Below, piece by piece: positions 15,671-25,671 of a stretch of 64,000 nt of DNA. Origin of the DNA: Tetrapyrgos nigripes (Eukaryota > Basidiomycota > Agaricomycetes > Agaricales > Campanellaceae); NCBI GenBank assembly GCA_013368315.1, contig JAACJM010000019.1, forward strand, positions 62,001 to 126,000. Direction: 5' to 3'. The translations under genes and the position numbers were made by a program. Numbering within the stretch: the first letter of the stretch is position 1; each line of letters starts with the position of its first letter. Below the pieces are notes generated by a model. The model searched no databases. It saw nothing but the letters and a program-made list of their open reading frames with translations, and was not told the DNA's origin.

Positions 15671-16265
15671 CATAAGTGTAGAACAAACACAAACTTAAAG
15701 ACTTTTTATACAAATTGTAAAGTGCGAGCATTCCAAGTAGTCAGAATACTCAACAGTTCACTTGTACTACAAGGACTTTTGGGGGTTTTGGTAGGGTTTT
15801 CACATGAATGCACACAAGTTCAACACACACAAAAACTATAACAAGTCCACAAAGTATAACCAACAGTTCCAAATCACAATTTGTAGGCTCAAATGCCTTA
15901 TAACCAATGTTCACAAGTCTGAGGACACACACAAAAGGTAACACAAAAACCAACAAATTTAATTCAACACTATTGATTCCACACACTATGTTTATACTTG
16001 ATGCGAGTGAAGTAGATTTTGGTAGAAGCATAGTCCATGTTTCACAGTCTCTACAGCTAGTGCTAGTAAGATGACCAATACTCTACAGTCCATGGCTTGA
16101 GTAACTATGAGAAATACCTAGTCCTTTTATACTACTCGCAGCTACTACTATACAGTTCTACATTTCTTTTGAATGTCTCATAAAAGATACACAAGAAAAC
16201 AGAAATATTAGTCTAACCACCAGTCCATGCTCGTCAGTACTACTAGATTAAGTAGGTACCTTCTA

Positions 16266-16790
16266 CTGTACTACCATGAAGGGAAGTTCAGTCATGCATC
16301 ACAATGGACTTCGAACAGTTCAGTTTTCAAAGTTCATCACACATCACATTGAAGACTGAACTGCGTGATGAACTGACCTTTTTTCAGCCAAATTCTGAGC
16401 TAAAAATTGAATTTTCACCTCCTATAGATCTTTTTTAATGTGTTTGGGAATAGAGAAAGTTTTTTTTGGCTATTCTGCTGATGTCTAGAGGTATTTCGAG
16501 TCAGACCCCACAGGACGAATTTGACATTGACACAGTGAAAATATTTTCAGAAAACAAATGGTTCTGCTGAATCGGTGAGGCCAGAGTTTCTTTTGAACTG
16601 CAGCTTGATTCGAGATAGTTCAAGAGCTCATTTATTATGTACAGATTAGCTACAAACTAGAAGTAGACTGAACCAAAAGTGAACTGAACTTTTGATGCGT
16701 CATGCATCATATCGGCCAGTGAACTCAGTAAACTGCACATCAAAAATGTCACACCCCAAACCCACTGAACTTCCCTTCATGGTAGTACAG
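16266..16790. mobile_element. MITE-like element with TA target duplication
   Basis: This non-coding 525-bp element has terminal inverted repeats: CTGTACTACCATGAAGGGAA at the left end and its reverse complement at the right end. It is flanked by TA (16264-16265 and 16791-16792). The second LTR-like unit preserves the empty site (CCTTCTAATTAGGG at about 19,498), which shows that the insertion duplicated TA. The TA target suggests mobilisation by a Tc1/mariner-type transposase. Confidence 0.88.
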
Positions 16791-17409
16791 TAATTAGGGT
16801 ATCTAAGAAATGTAGAATATTATCTAAAATTCATAGGGCTTTCTATGTTCCCTTCACTTCATCCTCTTGACTAGTGGTACCTTTCTGGAACTGGCAGCTG
16901 TAGTCATTATGACTCACAAAGCTCCACTATCCATGCTGGGCTCCACTTGTATGACTCACATTCCTTTACTGCCAATCAGTTGCTATAGGTTTGTGTAGTC
17001 TTTGCTTATTCCTCCTCTTATGTTTTTCTGGTGCTACTATAGGCTTGGCATCAGTCGACCTAGTTTTTAGTATACCACCAGTTAGTGGCATAGTTCTCTT
17101 ATAGATGAGTCCTGCTCTCTATAAGGTCCTACTTGTACCAATGAGAATGCCTCAGTCATCAGGCACATGTCTTGCCGATCTTACTGATGCATTCAGAAAT
17201 ATCTTTACCCTTTTGGGGCTTTCTCATCATGACTCATTCCTTTGATTGCATACTGGCAGTAACGAACTATGGGTTTCATTCCTTCATTACTAGTCAATCC
17301 CTTTAGTATCATACAAAAGCTGAGCTTTCTAGGAGCTCATACATATATACTTTGTCCTACTTATCTATCCTTGCTGTCTTTCAAAAGACTATTCCTTCTG
17401 TTCTGTATA

Positions 17410-18675
17410 CTCAGTGTCATGGAAAGTCATGGTCCCGTGACATGTGACAGCAATTTTTTGGCTGTCGTACCATCTTCCTCATTGCTCTATACAACGATGT
17501 AGTGTACAGATCGCTACAAAACATTGTACACTTATTCTTACAGCCCAATATAACCTACTGCACACTCAGTATTTTGTATGACCCCCTTTTACCCTCAAGA
17601 CATCCTCAACAATATTGCCCATCTGGTCAATGTACTTGTCAACATCCTCAATGGGTAGTGAGTCCCAAGCCTCCTTTACAGCAGCAATAAGTTTGTCAAT
17701 AGATGTTGGAGGGTGCCTTTTAGCTCTGATGCGCTTTTTGAGCTCACACCAAACACATTCAATGGGATTAAAGTTGGGTGAAGATGGGATACCATGGGTG
17801 TTGAACCATTTCTTCATTGATTTCGCAGTATGACTCAGTGTGCTGTCCTGTTGGGATAGTACCACATCCCTCTCTGACTTCATATCTTCAAAAAAGGCTG
17901 CCAGCTTCCCATCCAAAACCTGCTCCTGATACCTCTTCACATTCATACCACCTCCCTTTCCTCCTGGGTACTCCAGCACCACCAGTGGCCCCTTCTTCCC
18001 CTTCATGATGCATCCACAGACCATAACACGGATGGAGGACTGTTTGAAAGTTGGAACTAGGCATTCCTCATCCCATTCCTCATCAGGACGATGCGTGACC
18101 CAAACCCACCATTTTGTATCACCAATGTACACATAGCACTCATCTGACCAAATGACCTTTTCCCAATCCTGATTATGATGATTCCTTGCCCATGCCAATC
18201 TCTTTCGTCTCTGGTCAGGTTTGAGAAAGGGCACTGTCCTTGCAACACTCCTGTGGTAGTTTTCATCGGTCAGATGCTTTCCAACAGTTGATGCGCTCAG
18301 CCCTGGTTCCATGAGGTTCCCAATTTCCCTAAATGGCACCTTCCTATCCTTTAAAGCAAGCCTAAGCATCTCCCTTTTGGTGTGGTCTGACACCTTTGAA
18401 GGATGTCCACTACGCAGTGAGTTTTTCGTTGAGCCAGTTTTGTGAAATCAGGTCCAGATCTTCTTGGCGGTTCCATAGGGTATATTGGCCATTTTGGTGG
18501 CTTCTTTGATGGGTTTTCCAGCCTGTATGGCACCAACAAGCCTGTTTTTCTTTGGACTGGAGTGTTGTATGCGGACCATGGATTTGTGTAGTTGTAGGGT
18601 ACAAAACAAATGAACTACTTTTACGTGAAGGGGTTTAACGTGGGTCATGGCACTGTGACTTTCTGTGACACTGAG
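17410..18675 (-). mobile_element. Tc1/mariner transposon
   Basis: This element of 1,266 bp has imperfect terminal inverted repeats. The left end is CTCAGTGTCATGGAAAGTCA; the reverse complement of the right end is CTCAGTGTCACAGAAAGTCA. TA lies outside both ends (17408-17409 and 18676-18677). It contains one transposase gene on the - strand. The four mismatches within the first 20 bp of the repeats look like CG/CA/TG transitions. It sits inside LTR-like unit 1. Confidence 0.9.
17566..18648 (-). pseudogene. Tc1/mariner transposase with one nonsense codon
   Basis: This DDE transposase cuts and pastes the element at TA sites. The N-terminal helix-turn-helix region runs from 18648 (MTHVKPLHVKV ... 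IQAGKPIKEATKMANI). The stop TGA at 18448-18450 follows KKIWT, and the frame continues FHKTGSTKNSLRSGHPSKV without a shift. The catalytic core has the first Asp in VIWSDECYVYIGD, the second in VVLSQQDSTLSHTAK, and the Glu in PNFNPIECVWCELKKRI. The frame ends at 17566. Restoring an Arg codon (CGA) at the TGA would fit the family, so the lesion is most simply one C-to-T change at CpG. I see no other lesion. Confidence 0.88.
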
Positions 18676-18899
18676 TAAGCGAGGTATTGATTACTATACT
18701 GCTAGTTCAGACATAGTTGGTCACTAGGGTTTTCCTCCAATTTCTCTGATTATGGTGCAATTCTTAACCAGTGATTGTTTAGTGTTAGAGTCTGGGTTGT
18801 ATAGCTGATGTGTTCCTTGCCTCTGAATAGGGGCTTCACTTTCCCTTGAGTCACACTGGTGGTACTAAGCGCTGATACGCTAATAGGCTGTTTCTCTAG

Positions 18900-20550
18900 T
18901 AAGTGCTCTTAGAACACAGAACACCAACAGAAAAACCTATAAGTTTTGTTGCGAGAGTGTATCTAGTAAGTAGAATACTCTTCAATTTATACCACAGTTT
19001 GGAGATCTTTTGGGAATTCTTGTAGGGGTTTGCACGAATGCACACACAAAGGCTATTGCCACAAAACACACAAATGCACGAAGGCACACACACAATATCA
19101 ATTCAACCAGTTCAATTCAATTTGAAGGCGCCAATGCCTTAGACACAGTTTCCAAGTCTCGAGGACACAAGTTATAAACACAAAACAACCAATAAATATA
19201 TTCAATCACTGATTTAACCAACACTGTATGTTTAGACTCCATGCGAGTATGATAAGTTTGTTAAGAAGCTCTTGTCCATGTTTCACAGTCTCTACCGCTA
19301 AATAGGGAGAATCCTGATACTCTACAGTCTGTTGCTTGGGTAGCTACTCGTAATACCTAGCCCTTTTATACTACTTGTAGCTACAACTATACAGTTTTAC
19401 AGTTCTTTTCAATGTCCGCTAAAATATATCAAAGAAAACAGGAAATCTACTCTAACCGCTAGTCCGTGAGTGTAATAGCTACCGTATCTAGTAGGTACCT
19501 TCTAATTAGGGTATACAGGAAACTGGAATATTATCTAATTTTTGTAGTAGGGATTTCTCTATCCCTTGCTCCATTCTTGTTACTCATAGGGTACTCTCTG
19601 GTACTGGCGGCCGTAGCCTGACTCAGATAGCTCTGCTTATGACTACACTTTGGAATACCGCTAGTCCGTTGGGTTTAGGGTATCCTCATATCTAGTCTTT
19701 GCCTCTCGTTCTTATAGTATTGAACGCATACTTATCCCTCTATACCGCTAGTCTAAACTTGTACACTGCTAATCTGAGTCCAGCTCTTCAATAGTAATGC
19801 TTAAGCCTTCAAAACTAGCGTAGTATACCCAAGGGTAGTACCGTACTCATCTTTAAGACGCTAATCCATAGTGATCTTCGGTAAGTACTGCTTTCGGTAA
19901 TACTTATGCCCGAATCAGTAACCCCACTAATTTGGATCTCATTACGTTTAGGGCTTCACAACACTTTAGATACTCTTGTACCGTTGCCGCTAGTCCATCC
20001 CTTGTATACCATCTGAAAGCTATGGTCTCTAGCTTTCTATCAATATAAATATTATGCCACTTTTCTATCTTAACCATCTGTAGATATGCACTGCTAGTTT
20101 GTATACATCCGGGTTGGAATCCCGAATATCTGAATTGTCTGATGATGACGTGTCCTTTCGGATCTAGCGGTCTAAGCTGTGAATCTGGGTTTGTAATGCC
20201 AACACGTACCCGTGAATAGGGGCGTTTGTCCTCCTTCTCTATCCCTTGAGTCGTACTAGCAGTATTAGGCTGCTATAGCAGGTTTGTTAAGTCTTTGTAG
20301 ACTTTGTAGTTAGGTGGGTCTGCTACTATAGCTGTATCCCTTAGTATGTATCTGTTATAATACTTTGAACAAGTCTTAATCTTATCCACAAGTATTGACC
20401 ATTAACATATCTTAAGTTATACACCTAATTCCTAGTACTTTGACTAGCAGTTCGGGACTCACTCTAGTCCTTATTATCCATTTAAGAGTGACTTAGACAT
20501 ATATTAGCGCTAGTTTTGGGTATTTAACTGCGAATTTGTACGGCGTATCA
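18900..20550. repeat. LTR-like unit 2, putative 3' LTR of gypsy 2
   Basis: This unit is paralogous to unit 1 over its first 1.4 kb and is richer in CpG. It contains the dispersed word CCGCTAGT at 19456, 19658, 19745 and 19987. On the - strand (the pol strand) a purine tract at 20552-20567 is followed directly by TGATACGCCG, starting at 20550. That is how a 3' LTR begins after a polypurine tract. The other end would fall near 18,900-18,910. No ORF is recognised. The boundaries are inferred, and no second full LTR is in the window. Confidence 0.5.
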
Positions 20551-20551
20551 T

Positions 20552-20567
20552 CTCCCCCCAACTAAAG
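20552..20567 (-). promoter_or_regulatory. Polypurine-tract-like sequence 1 of gypsy 2
   Basis: The + strand reads CTCCCCCCAACTAAAG. On the pol strand this is a G-rich purine tract next to the putative 3' LTR. It compares well with the tracts of gypsy 1 (AAAAGGGGGG) and gypsy 3 (AAGAGGGGGA), both of which abut an LTR. It is one of three near-identical copies in this element. Confidence 0.5.
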
Positions 20568-21095
20568 ATCTTGACTGTCCTCGGTCAACTATCCGTTGTG
20601 GGCAATGCCGTCTGGCGCTAGTCCTTCAAGATTCTTCTTTGGGACGTCCTCGTCGGTTTTCGGTAAATGCCGCCAATTCAGACGCCTCATGGCAAGACCT
20701 CGAGACCGTCTTAAAGCATATTGACGCTATGTCTAAGTTCCCCAACTTCTTTTATCAATCCATATTTAGGCATTTCCAGTTCTCCGTGCTTTTCTGCTAG
20801 AAAAAGGGACCACTCTACCAGAAAATCCGATTTTTCCATCAGTGCCGGGTCTCTCAGATCATCAAAATAGATGCATCTTTGACTCGATTTGGCATTCTAG
20901 CGCCCATTTAACTTTAGCGCTCATCCGCGTTTACTTGTTTTGGCGTTTGAGGGTCCTTTGATGATCGAGCTCGGGATTTTCAGACCGCTAGTCCAGAAAT
21001 TCCAAGTATGGAGAGTGTAAGATAAGAGGACTGCGAAAAATTCGTCTAAGTCCCACTTCTTCCTTTCTTACACGCCTTGCTCGTCGTCATCAACG
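20568..21095. promoter_or_regulatory. Upstream region of gene A
   Basis: This 528-bp non-coding stretch lies between the first purine tract and the start of gene A. It contains several copies of the dispersed CGCTAGT word (for example 20985-20992). Just after the tract, GTCCTC...GGCA resembles the sequence after the tract upstream of gene B, which suggests related control regions. Confidence 0.4.
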
Positions 21096-23369
21096 ATGCC
21101 CCCACGCCCTAAACCGTTCACCGACCCCTCTCATGTTGGCTGACTGTTGAACCTCCGCAGTTGAGCACTCTACGCACGTCTCGAAGCTCTTTGGGAGTTC
21201 GCCGCTCGCGCTTTCCACATCCAGCTTGTCCTCAAAGCTGGTGACAAAGATGGTGCGCTCGCCGCTGAGGCTGCACCCTACATTGAGTTCATCGTGAGTA
21301 ACAATGAACTCAACCCCTTTGTTTATGATTAATCCTTTTTATCCTTGTTTTTCCTCATTGTCTAGCGTGACTTGGACCACACTATCTTGCACAACGAAGC
21401 TGTCTTCCCTTCTTGGGTTTGATGCGTGAGAGACATGGCCTTGAGCCTGCTCATCACACTCTTTCCTCGTCGTCGGGATCAATCAGCGCGTGATGCGCTA
21501 GACGCTAGTCAAGACCTTAGCTGGCTATGGATCACCGGTCGCAAGGTTGTTGAGGACAATGGTCAGCCATGGGATTTGACTCTCCCTTTACCAACCGATG
21601 TCCCAAACTTGGTAAGTGCGCTAATTTCTCTAATTTTTCTCATTGTTACTGATGACTAGCGGTGGCCTTTGTAGACTGATGAACCCATGTATGACCCAAC
21701 CAGTGTTGTATTGTCGGGAGCTAGTGCGTCTAGTGCACCGCTAGTCTTGTCGTCAGCGTCCACATCCACCTCCACCGTCAGTTTCCTTTATTTCTACCAC
21801 GATTTTTGTCTTATTCTGACCGCTAATCTCTTTTGTTGTAGTCTTCAAAAAGCAAGGCACCTTTTAAAGGTCCCGCTAGTTCTTCCAAAAGGCACAAAAC
21901 TGTAAGTTCCTTTGTTGAACTCTACCAGTTTTACCGCTAATTGTACATCTTTTTGTCTTGCAGACTTCAACCAAAACTCCTCGTACACCAAAAGCATCAA
22001 AGGCTCCCAAAGCCTCCATTTTGAAGAAACCCAGGGCCAAGAAAGCTTCCACTAGCAGTCGTAGGGTTCATTTCGCCGATGACCCTTCACTTTCACTTCC
22101 TATACCGCCAATTCCATCCACTCCCGCTCAAATTCAAGCTAGGTTGGACCGTTGGCAGCCAGTTACTCCTGTCTGGGTGACTGAGGGTTTGGTGAAGATG
22201 GAGGATTCTGACTCTTCGTGGATTGGGGATACAGCATCTGTCCCTTTCCACGCTAGTTCGTCTGGTCAACCCAGCACTCCTCCATCTCGCCCTATCATCC
22301 CATCTCTCACACCTCCTTCAACGTCGACTTCACCCTCAACTCAAGCAGGTCGGTCCTCTCCTGACTTCACAAAGTTTCCTACAACCTCAGCTGGTTTATT
22401 AGCTGCCGCAGGGTTTACACCTCCACCCAGTCCACCTTCTGATCTTGCTAGACCGGAGGATGACCTGGAGATGCTTGTGAGTCTTGTTTTCTTTCTTTTG
22501 TCGCTATTTCCCACTTTTATTAACTCTTCTTGTACCGCTAGATTTTGGATAGTCCACCTCCTGAGGAATGGGTGGATGAAGCGAATTTGAACACTAGCGT
22601 TGAGCCTGTGGCTCTGCTAGTTCAACCAGCTCCCACCTTTATTCCTGTTCCTCAGGACCCTTTACTAGCCCAGTATTTCCATCAAGCTGCCTTTGGCCCC
22701 GATGGTGGAGATGACAAGGAGGAAGATGCTCTCATAGCACTTTCTCCACCTCGACTCCGTCATATTTTTGGTCAGCACGAGCCTCTGTCTTCAACCGCTA
22801 ATGTCTTGACAGATGGACCAGAGGATGAGGAAGAAGAGGAAGAAATTGACTTCCTTTGTCTTCGCCGTCTGTTTGAACAGCAAGAGCTTCGCTCTCCCAC
22901 TCCTATTCCTGCTAATTCCACCGCTGGACCTTCATCTTCGTCCCTTCCAACACCTTTTCCTACTCTCACCGACCTCCTAGACCTTGAAGCCATTGAAGAT
23001 AATGGAGATGAGGACTTAACAAAGACAGAAGAAGAAGAAGTAGAAGACTTCATAGGATTTAGTCTCCAAGACTCCTATGAAGCCACTAATCTACCTTCAT
23101 TTGAGGGTTGTCTCAGTCCTTCAGATGTAGAGGCCCAGACTGAACTGATGTATCCTAGTCCATCCCCAGGACCCTCCATTTCCCCGTCTATTCCCACTCG
23201 ACTTGGTCCCAGGACTCCCTCTCCCCTTCTATCCTTTGCACAAATGGCGGCTAGATATGACTTAGGCTCTGTTGCCTGTCGTTGCCAATCTGTCCCTGAG
23301 GAAGATCTCCGAAATGCTGGTACCATTTGTCTAGACAAGTCGTTTGGCAAGTTCTTCTATGAGAAGTAG
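21096..23369 (+). pseudogene. Gene A of gypsy 2: spliced gene of unknown function, antisense to pol
   Basis: I do not recognise the product. The model starts at 21096 (MPPRPKPFTDPSHVG) with introns at 21294-21365, 21612-21674, 21777-21841, 21902-21963 and 22477-22541, all joining in frame to a stop at 23367-23369. The protein is Ser/Pro/Thr-rich and mostly disordered. It has a basic stretch (KASILKKPRAKKAS) and an acidic C-terminal half (DEEEEEEIDF, KTEEEEVEDF), ending CLDKSFGKFFYEK. Three in-frame TGA codons near the N-terminus (21141, 21162 and 21420) are its only lesions; each fits a former CGA. Every intron carries the word (C/T)GCTA(A/G) or CTAGCG. The strand opposite to pol and the shared motif suggest an accessory gene of the retroelement. 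Confidence 0.6.
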
Positions 23370-23939
23370 TTTTTAATTTTGTACTCTCTCGTATTTACAT
23401 CTCTTGTTGTATACCATTCTGTATACTTTTCTTGGACTGTATAGCTAGTCTTATGTATAACAGTTCCAACTGTACTTTCTTGGTAGACCTGTAGCTATAC
23501 CCACTAATGTATTCTTGTCGAGCTCTCAATAGCTCTTTGCCTTTCTTGTTAATCGTGTGAATACTTAAGTCCGACTCGACTATTATCTGCTTAAGTTATA
23601 TTAGCGTTAGCCTTTGTCTTCATTCGAGAACAGTTTTAGCTTTAAGTATCCATACATTTGTAGCTTTCATTCACCGCTATTCTGTCTTTGTTTCCGTCTG
23701 GGCCTTTATTCGAGCCTTGACCAGTTCAAAGACCTCTCTTTAGCGCTAGTATGCTAGATTTTGATTTTCGTCTTCAAAATCACTTGAATGATGTAGTTCT
23801 TTCTCCTTTACAACCTTAGGCTGCTAGTTCTTAGTTAGGTTCATCTAAGTTCCCTCCACCTGTCTCAAAATTTGAAATATCTGTCTAAGACCGACATTTT
23901 CTGAATTTCCGGAATTTTCTACAGGGCTTAGGGTACCTC
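23370..23939. other. Spacer between genes A and B
   Basis: This is non-coding and CT/AT-rich. It contains several dispersed-motif variants (for example TTAGCGCTAGTATGCTAG near 23,741). No gene is seen. Confidence 0.45.
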
Positions 23940-23956
23940 CTCCCCCCAACTAAAAG
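23940..23956 (-). promoter_or_regulatory. Polypurine-tract-like sequence 2 of gypsy 2
   Basis: CTCCCCCCAACTAAAAG on the + strand, identical to copy 3 and one A longer than copy 1. It lies about 130 bp upstream of the start of gene B. It may be an internal (central) polypurine tract for the pol strand, or a pyrimidine-rich core-promoter element for the + strand gene. Confidence 0.45.
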
Positions 23957-24012
23957 TTTCATCGTCCTCAATGAAGTATGTCATAGGCAGCATAGATAGA
24001 CCGCCATTTGAG

Positions 24013-24019
24013 TATAAAA
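24013..24019 (+). promoter_or_regulatory. TATA box of gene B
   Basis: TATAAAA lies 70 bp upstream of the ATG at 24089. It supports that ATG over an earlier in-frame ATG at 24008, which lies upstream of the box. Confidence 0.6.
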
Positions 24020-24519
24020 GACAACAAGTTTGAGAGCTCAATTCCTCCGAACGAGTTCTACAACCATACATCTCTCAGCCCTACTGCTATGTCTACTGCT
24101 ACTTCCAAAACTACCTCTTCTTTTGATGCTGACGCTTGGATTGCCAAGGTCGCTGAAGCTCGCGACTCTGTCAATGCCATTGCTCTTTTGAAGCTCAAGA
24201 ATGCTGGCCCCGTCGTTGTCACTGCTCTTCAGAACTATGGAGATGCCTTGGTACGTATTTACCGCCACTCTGTTGTTCCTATGTTGAGCTTATGCCATGT
24301 TTACTGCTAGTCCGAGCATTTCGACATCAAGGAGTTCCGTAAGAACGAGGCTTGTGTCAATGCCTACTTGCGCCATGCGGAGAACATCAAGGTCTTCGCC
24401 GATTCGTACACCGTCGACAAGAACAAGCTCCACTGCTTGGACAAGATCACCAACTTTGTTGAGACTCTCAATAAGGCTCATGGTCGTAGCGACGTTCCTG
24501 GCAACAACATAACTATTAT

Positions 24520-24977
24520 TGTCAAGAACGTTGTCACTTAGCAAAACCACCCAAGTCACACAATGAACAAATGGATTCGGCTGGTTGCAATGAGATGAGA
24601 TAAAGAAGAGATGATAGATGTGAGAAGGGGTCGAGTAGCTGACTATGCTCGATACTGCACTGTACTAAGAGCGGAGTAGAGACGAAGTGAACAGACTAAG
24701 GAATCTAGCTACGAGATCTACGATATATATAAGAGAGAAGTGAATATGTGAGAATATCCATGGAGTTTAGGGATCGGAGGAGATAAGAATATGAGTCAAG
24801 TAAGGAAGTGAATGTATGAGAATGTCCATGGAGATAAAGGGAACGGAGAAGTGAGTCATAGATCGGGATGGACGATGATGAGAAGTAATTAGTATTTATG
24901 GGTTTATAGAAGGAGATAGAACGGGAAGTGGATAGGTAGTGGAAAGAAATGAAGAAGGCGGGAGGCGATTCATGACA
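24520..24977 (-). repeat. Gypsy 1 LTR (3' LTR in element orientation)
   Basis: 458 bp, TG...CA ends. It is identical to the other LTR except at five CpG sites that are intact here. It contains a TATATATAAGAG stretch that could serve as a promoter. Confidence 0.96.
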
Positions 24978-24988
24978 CTACCCCCCTT

Positions 24989-25504
24989 TTAGGTTGAGCT
25001 TTCACCGGAGCTCGGGAGCCAATCGGCCCATTGCTTAGTCCACTGTTTCCTGATCCTTTTGTCCAACCCCCGTATAGTTGGCCAAGTTTCTGGCAAGTCG
25101 TTGGGAAAGGTGCCCCATCCTGTTAGGTCTGGTTCAGGTTCACCCCATCCTGTTCCTTCCCAGGTACCCCATCCGTTGCTGTCATCGACATAATTTAACT
25201 CGACGTTTCCTCCCCATACGCTCGCATCCCCCCATCCTAGGTTGTTCCGCTCGTTCGCTCGGAGGCTAGATCGGTAGGTAGTGCATCTCGCCTGGTGTCC
25301 CGCCCCTAACTTGCATCGTTTCGACGATTCACGTCCTGGCCAGATGCATTGATTACACCCGCTGTGCCTCCCCGTATGTCCGTCGTCTAACCTGCAATGC
25401 TGGCCTGAACGTAGGCCGTATCTGCAGCGTCCGGTGTTGTCTGACAATGGGTCGATCGTCGTTGTGGTGTGAGTGGAGACTGTGATGGCGATGGATGTAG
25501 ACAT
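24989..25504 (-). CDS. Cys/His-rich accessory ORF between pol and the 3' LTR of gypsy 1
   Basis: Intact 171-residue ORF starting MSTSIAITVSTHTTTTID. The first half has spaced cysteines and histidines (RCRYGLRSGQHCRLDDGHTG, GCNQCIWPGRESSKRCKLGA) that could bind zinc. The second half is Trp/Gly-rich (GWGDASVWGG, GWGEPEPDLTGWGTF) and ends with a basic KRIRKQWTKQW stretch. The stop codon TAA lies within the purine tract next to the LTR. It sits where retroviruses carry env, but has no signal peptide or membrane segment. Function unknown; a nucleic-acid-binding accessory role is only a guess. The frame is open although pol of the same copy is broken. Confidence 0.55.
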   Translation of the reverse strand: MSTSIAITVSTHTTTTIDPLSDNTGRCRYGLRSGQHCRLDDGHTGRHSGCNQCIWPGRESSKRCKLGAGHQARCTTYRSSLRANERNNLGWGDASVWGGNVELNYVDDSNGWGTWEGTGWGEPEPDLTGWGTFPNDLPETWPTIRGLDKRIRKQWTKQWADWLPSSGESST

Positions 25505-25671
25505 GATAGAAGTGTAGTGTCAGGGTAGGAAGGTGGGGTTTGGTAGGATGTGATTGAGCTTTGTTTTTTTTTGTTGTTTGGTTTCGATGTGTCTGCCTTT
25601 TAACGAGTTCTTGTCTGCGGTAATGGAAGGCAGCCAAGTCGCCGTCCATTAAGTTATGACAGTAGACGCCG

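Larger units (their letters stand above)
15670..18900. repeat. LTR-like unit 1, interrupted by a MITE and a Tc1 element
   Basis: This unit aligns in order with the unit at about 18,900-20,300. Shared blocks include CCATGTTTCACAGTCTCTAC (16,035 and 19,275), CCTTTTATACTACT (about 16,125 and 19,362), GTAGGTACCTTCTA (16,252 and 19,490) and TGAATAGGGGC (about 18,822 and 20,213). Without its two insertions (525 and 1,266 bp) it is about 1.45 kb. It is strongly CpG-poor: sites reading CCGCTAGTCCGTG in unit 2 read CCACCAGTCCATG here. It carries no gene of its own. I interpret it as an older, deaminated LTR in tandem with unit 2. Confidence 0.7.

Noticed and set aside
15640..19100. Cys/Val-rich frames on the - strand such as 15750-16031 and 18896-19093
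   Set aside because: They fall in homologous parts of the two LTR-like units but their frames are not conserved between the units.
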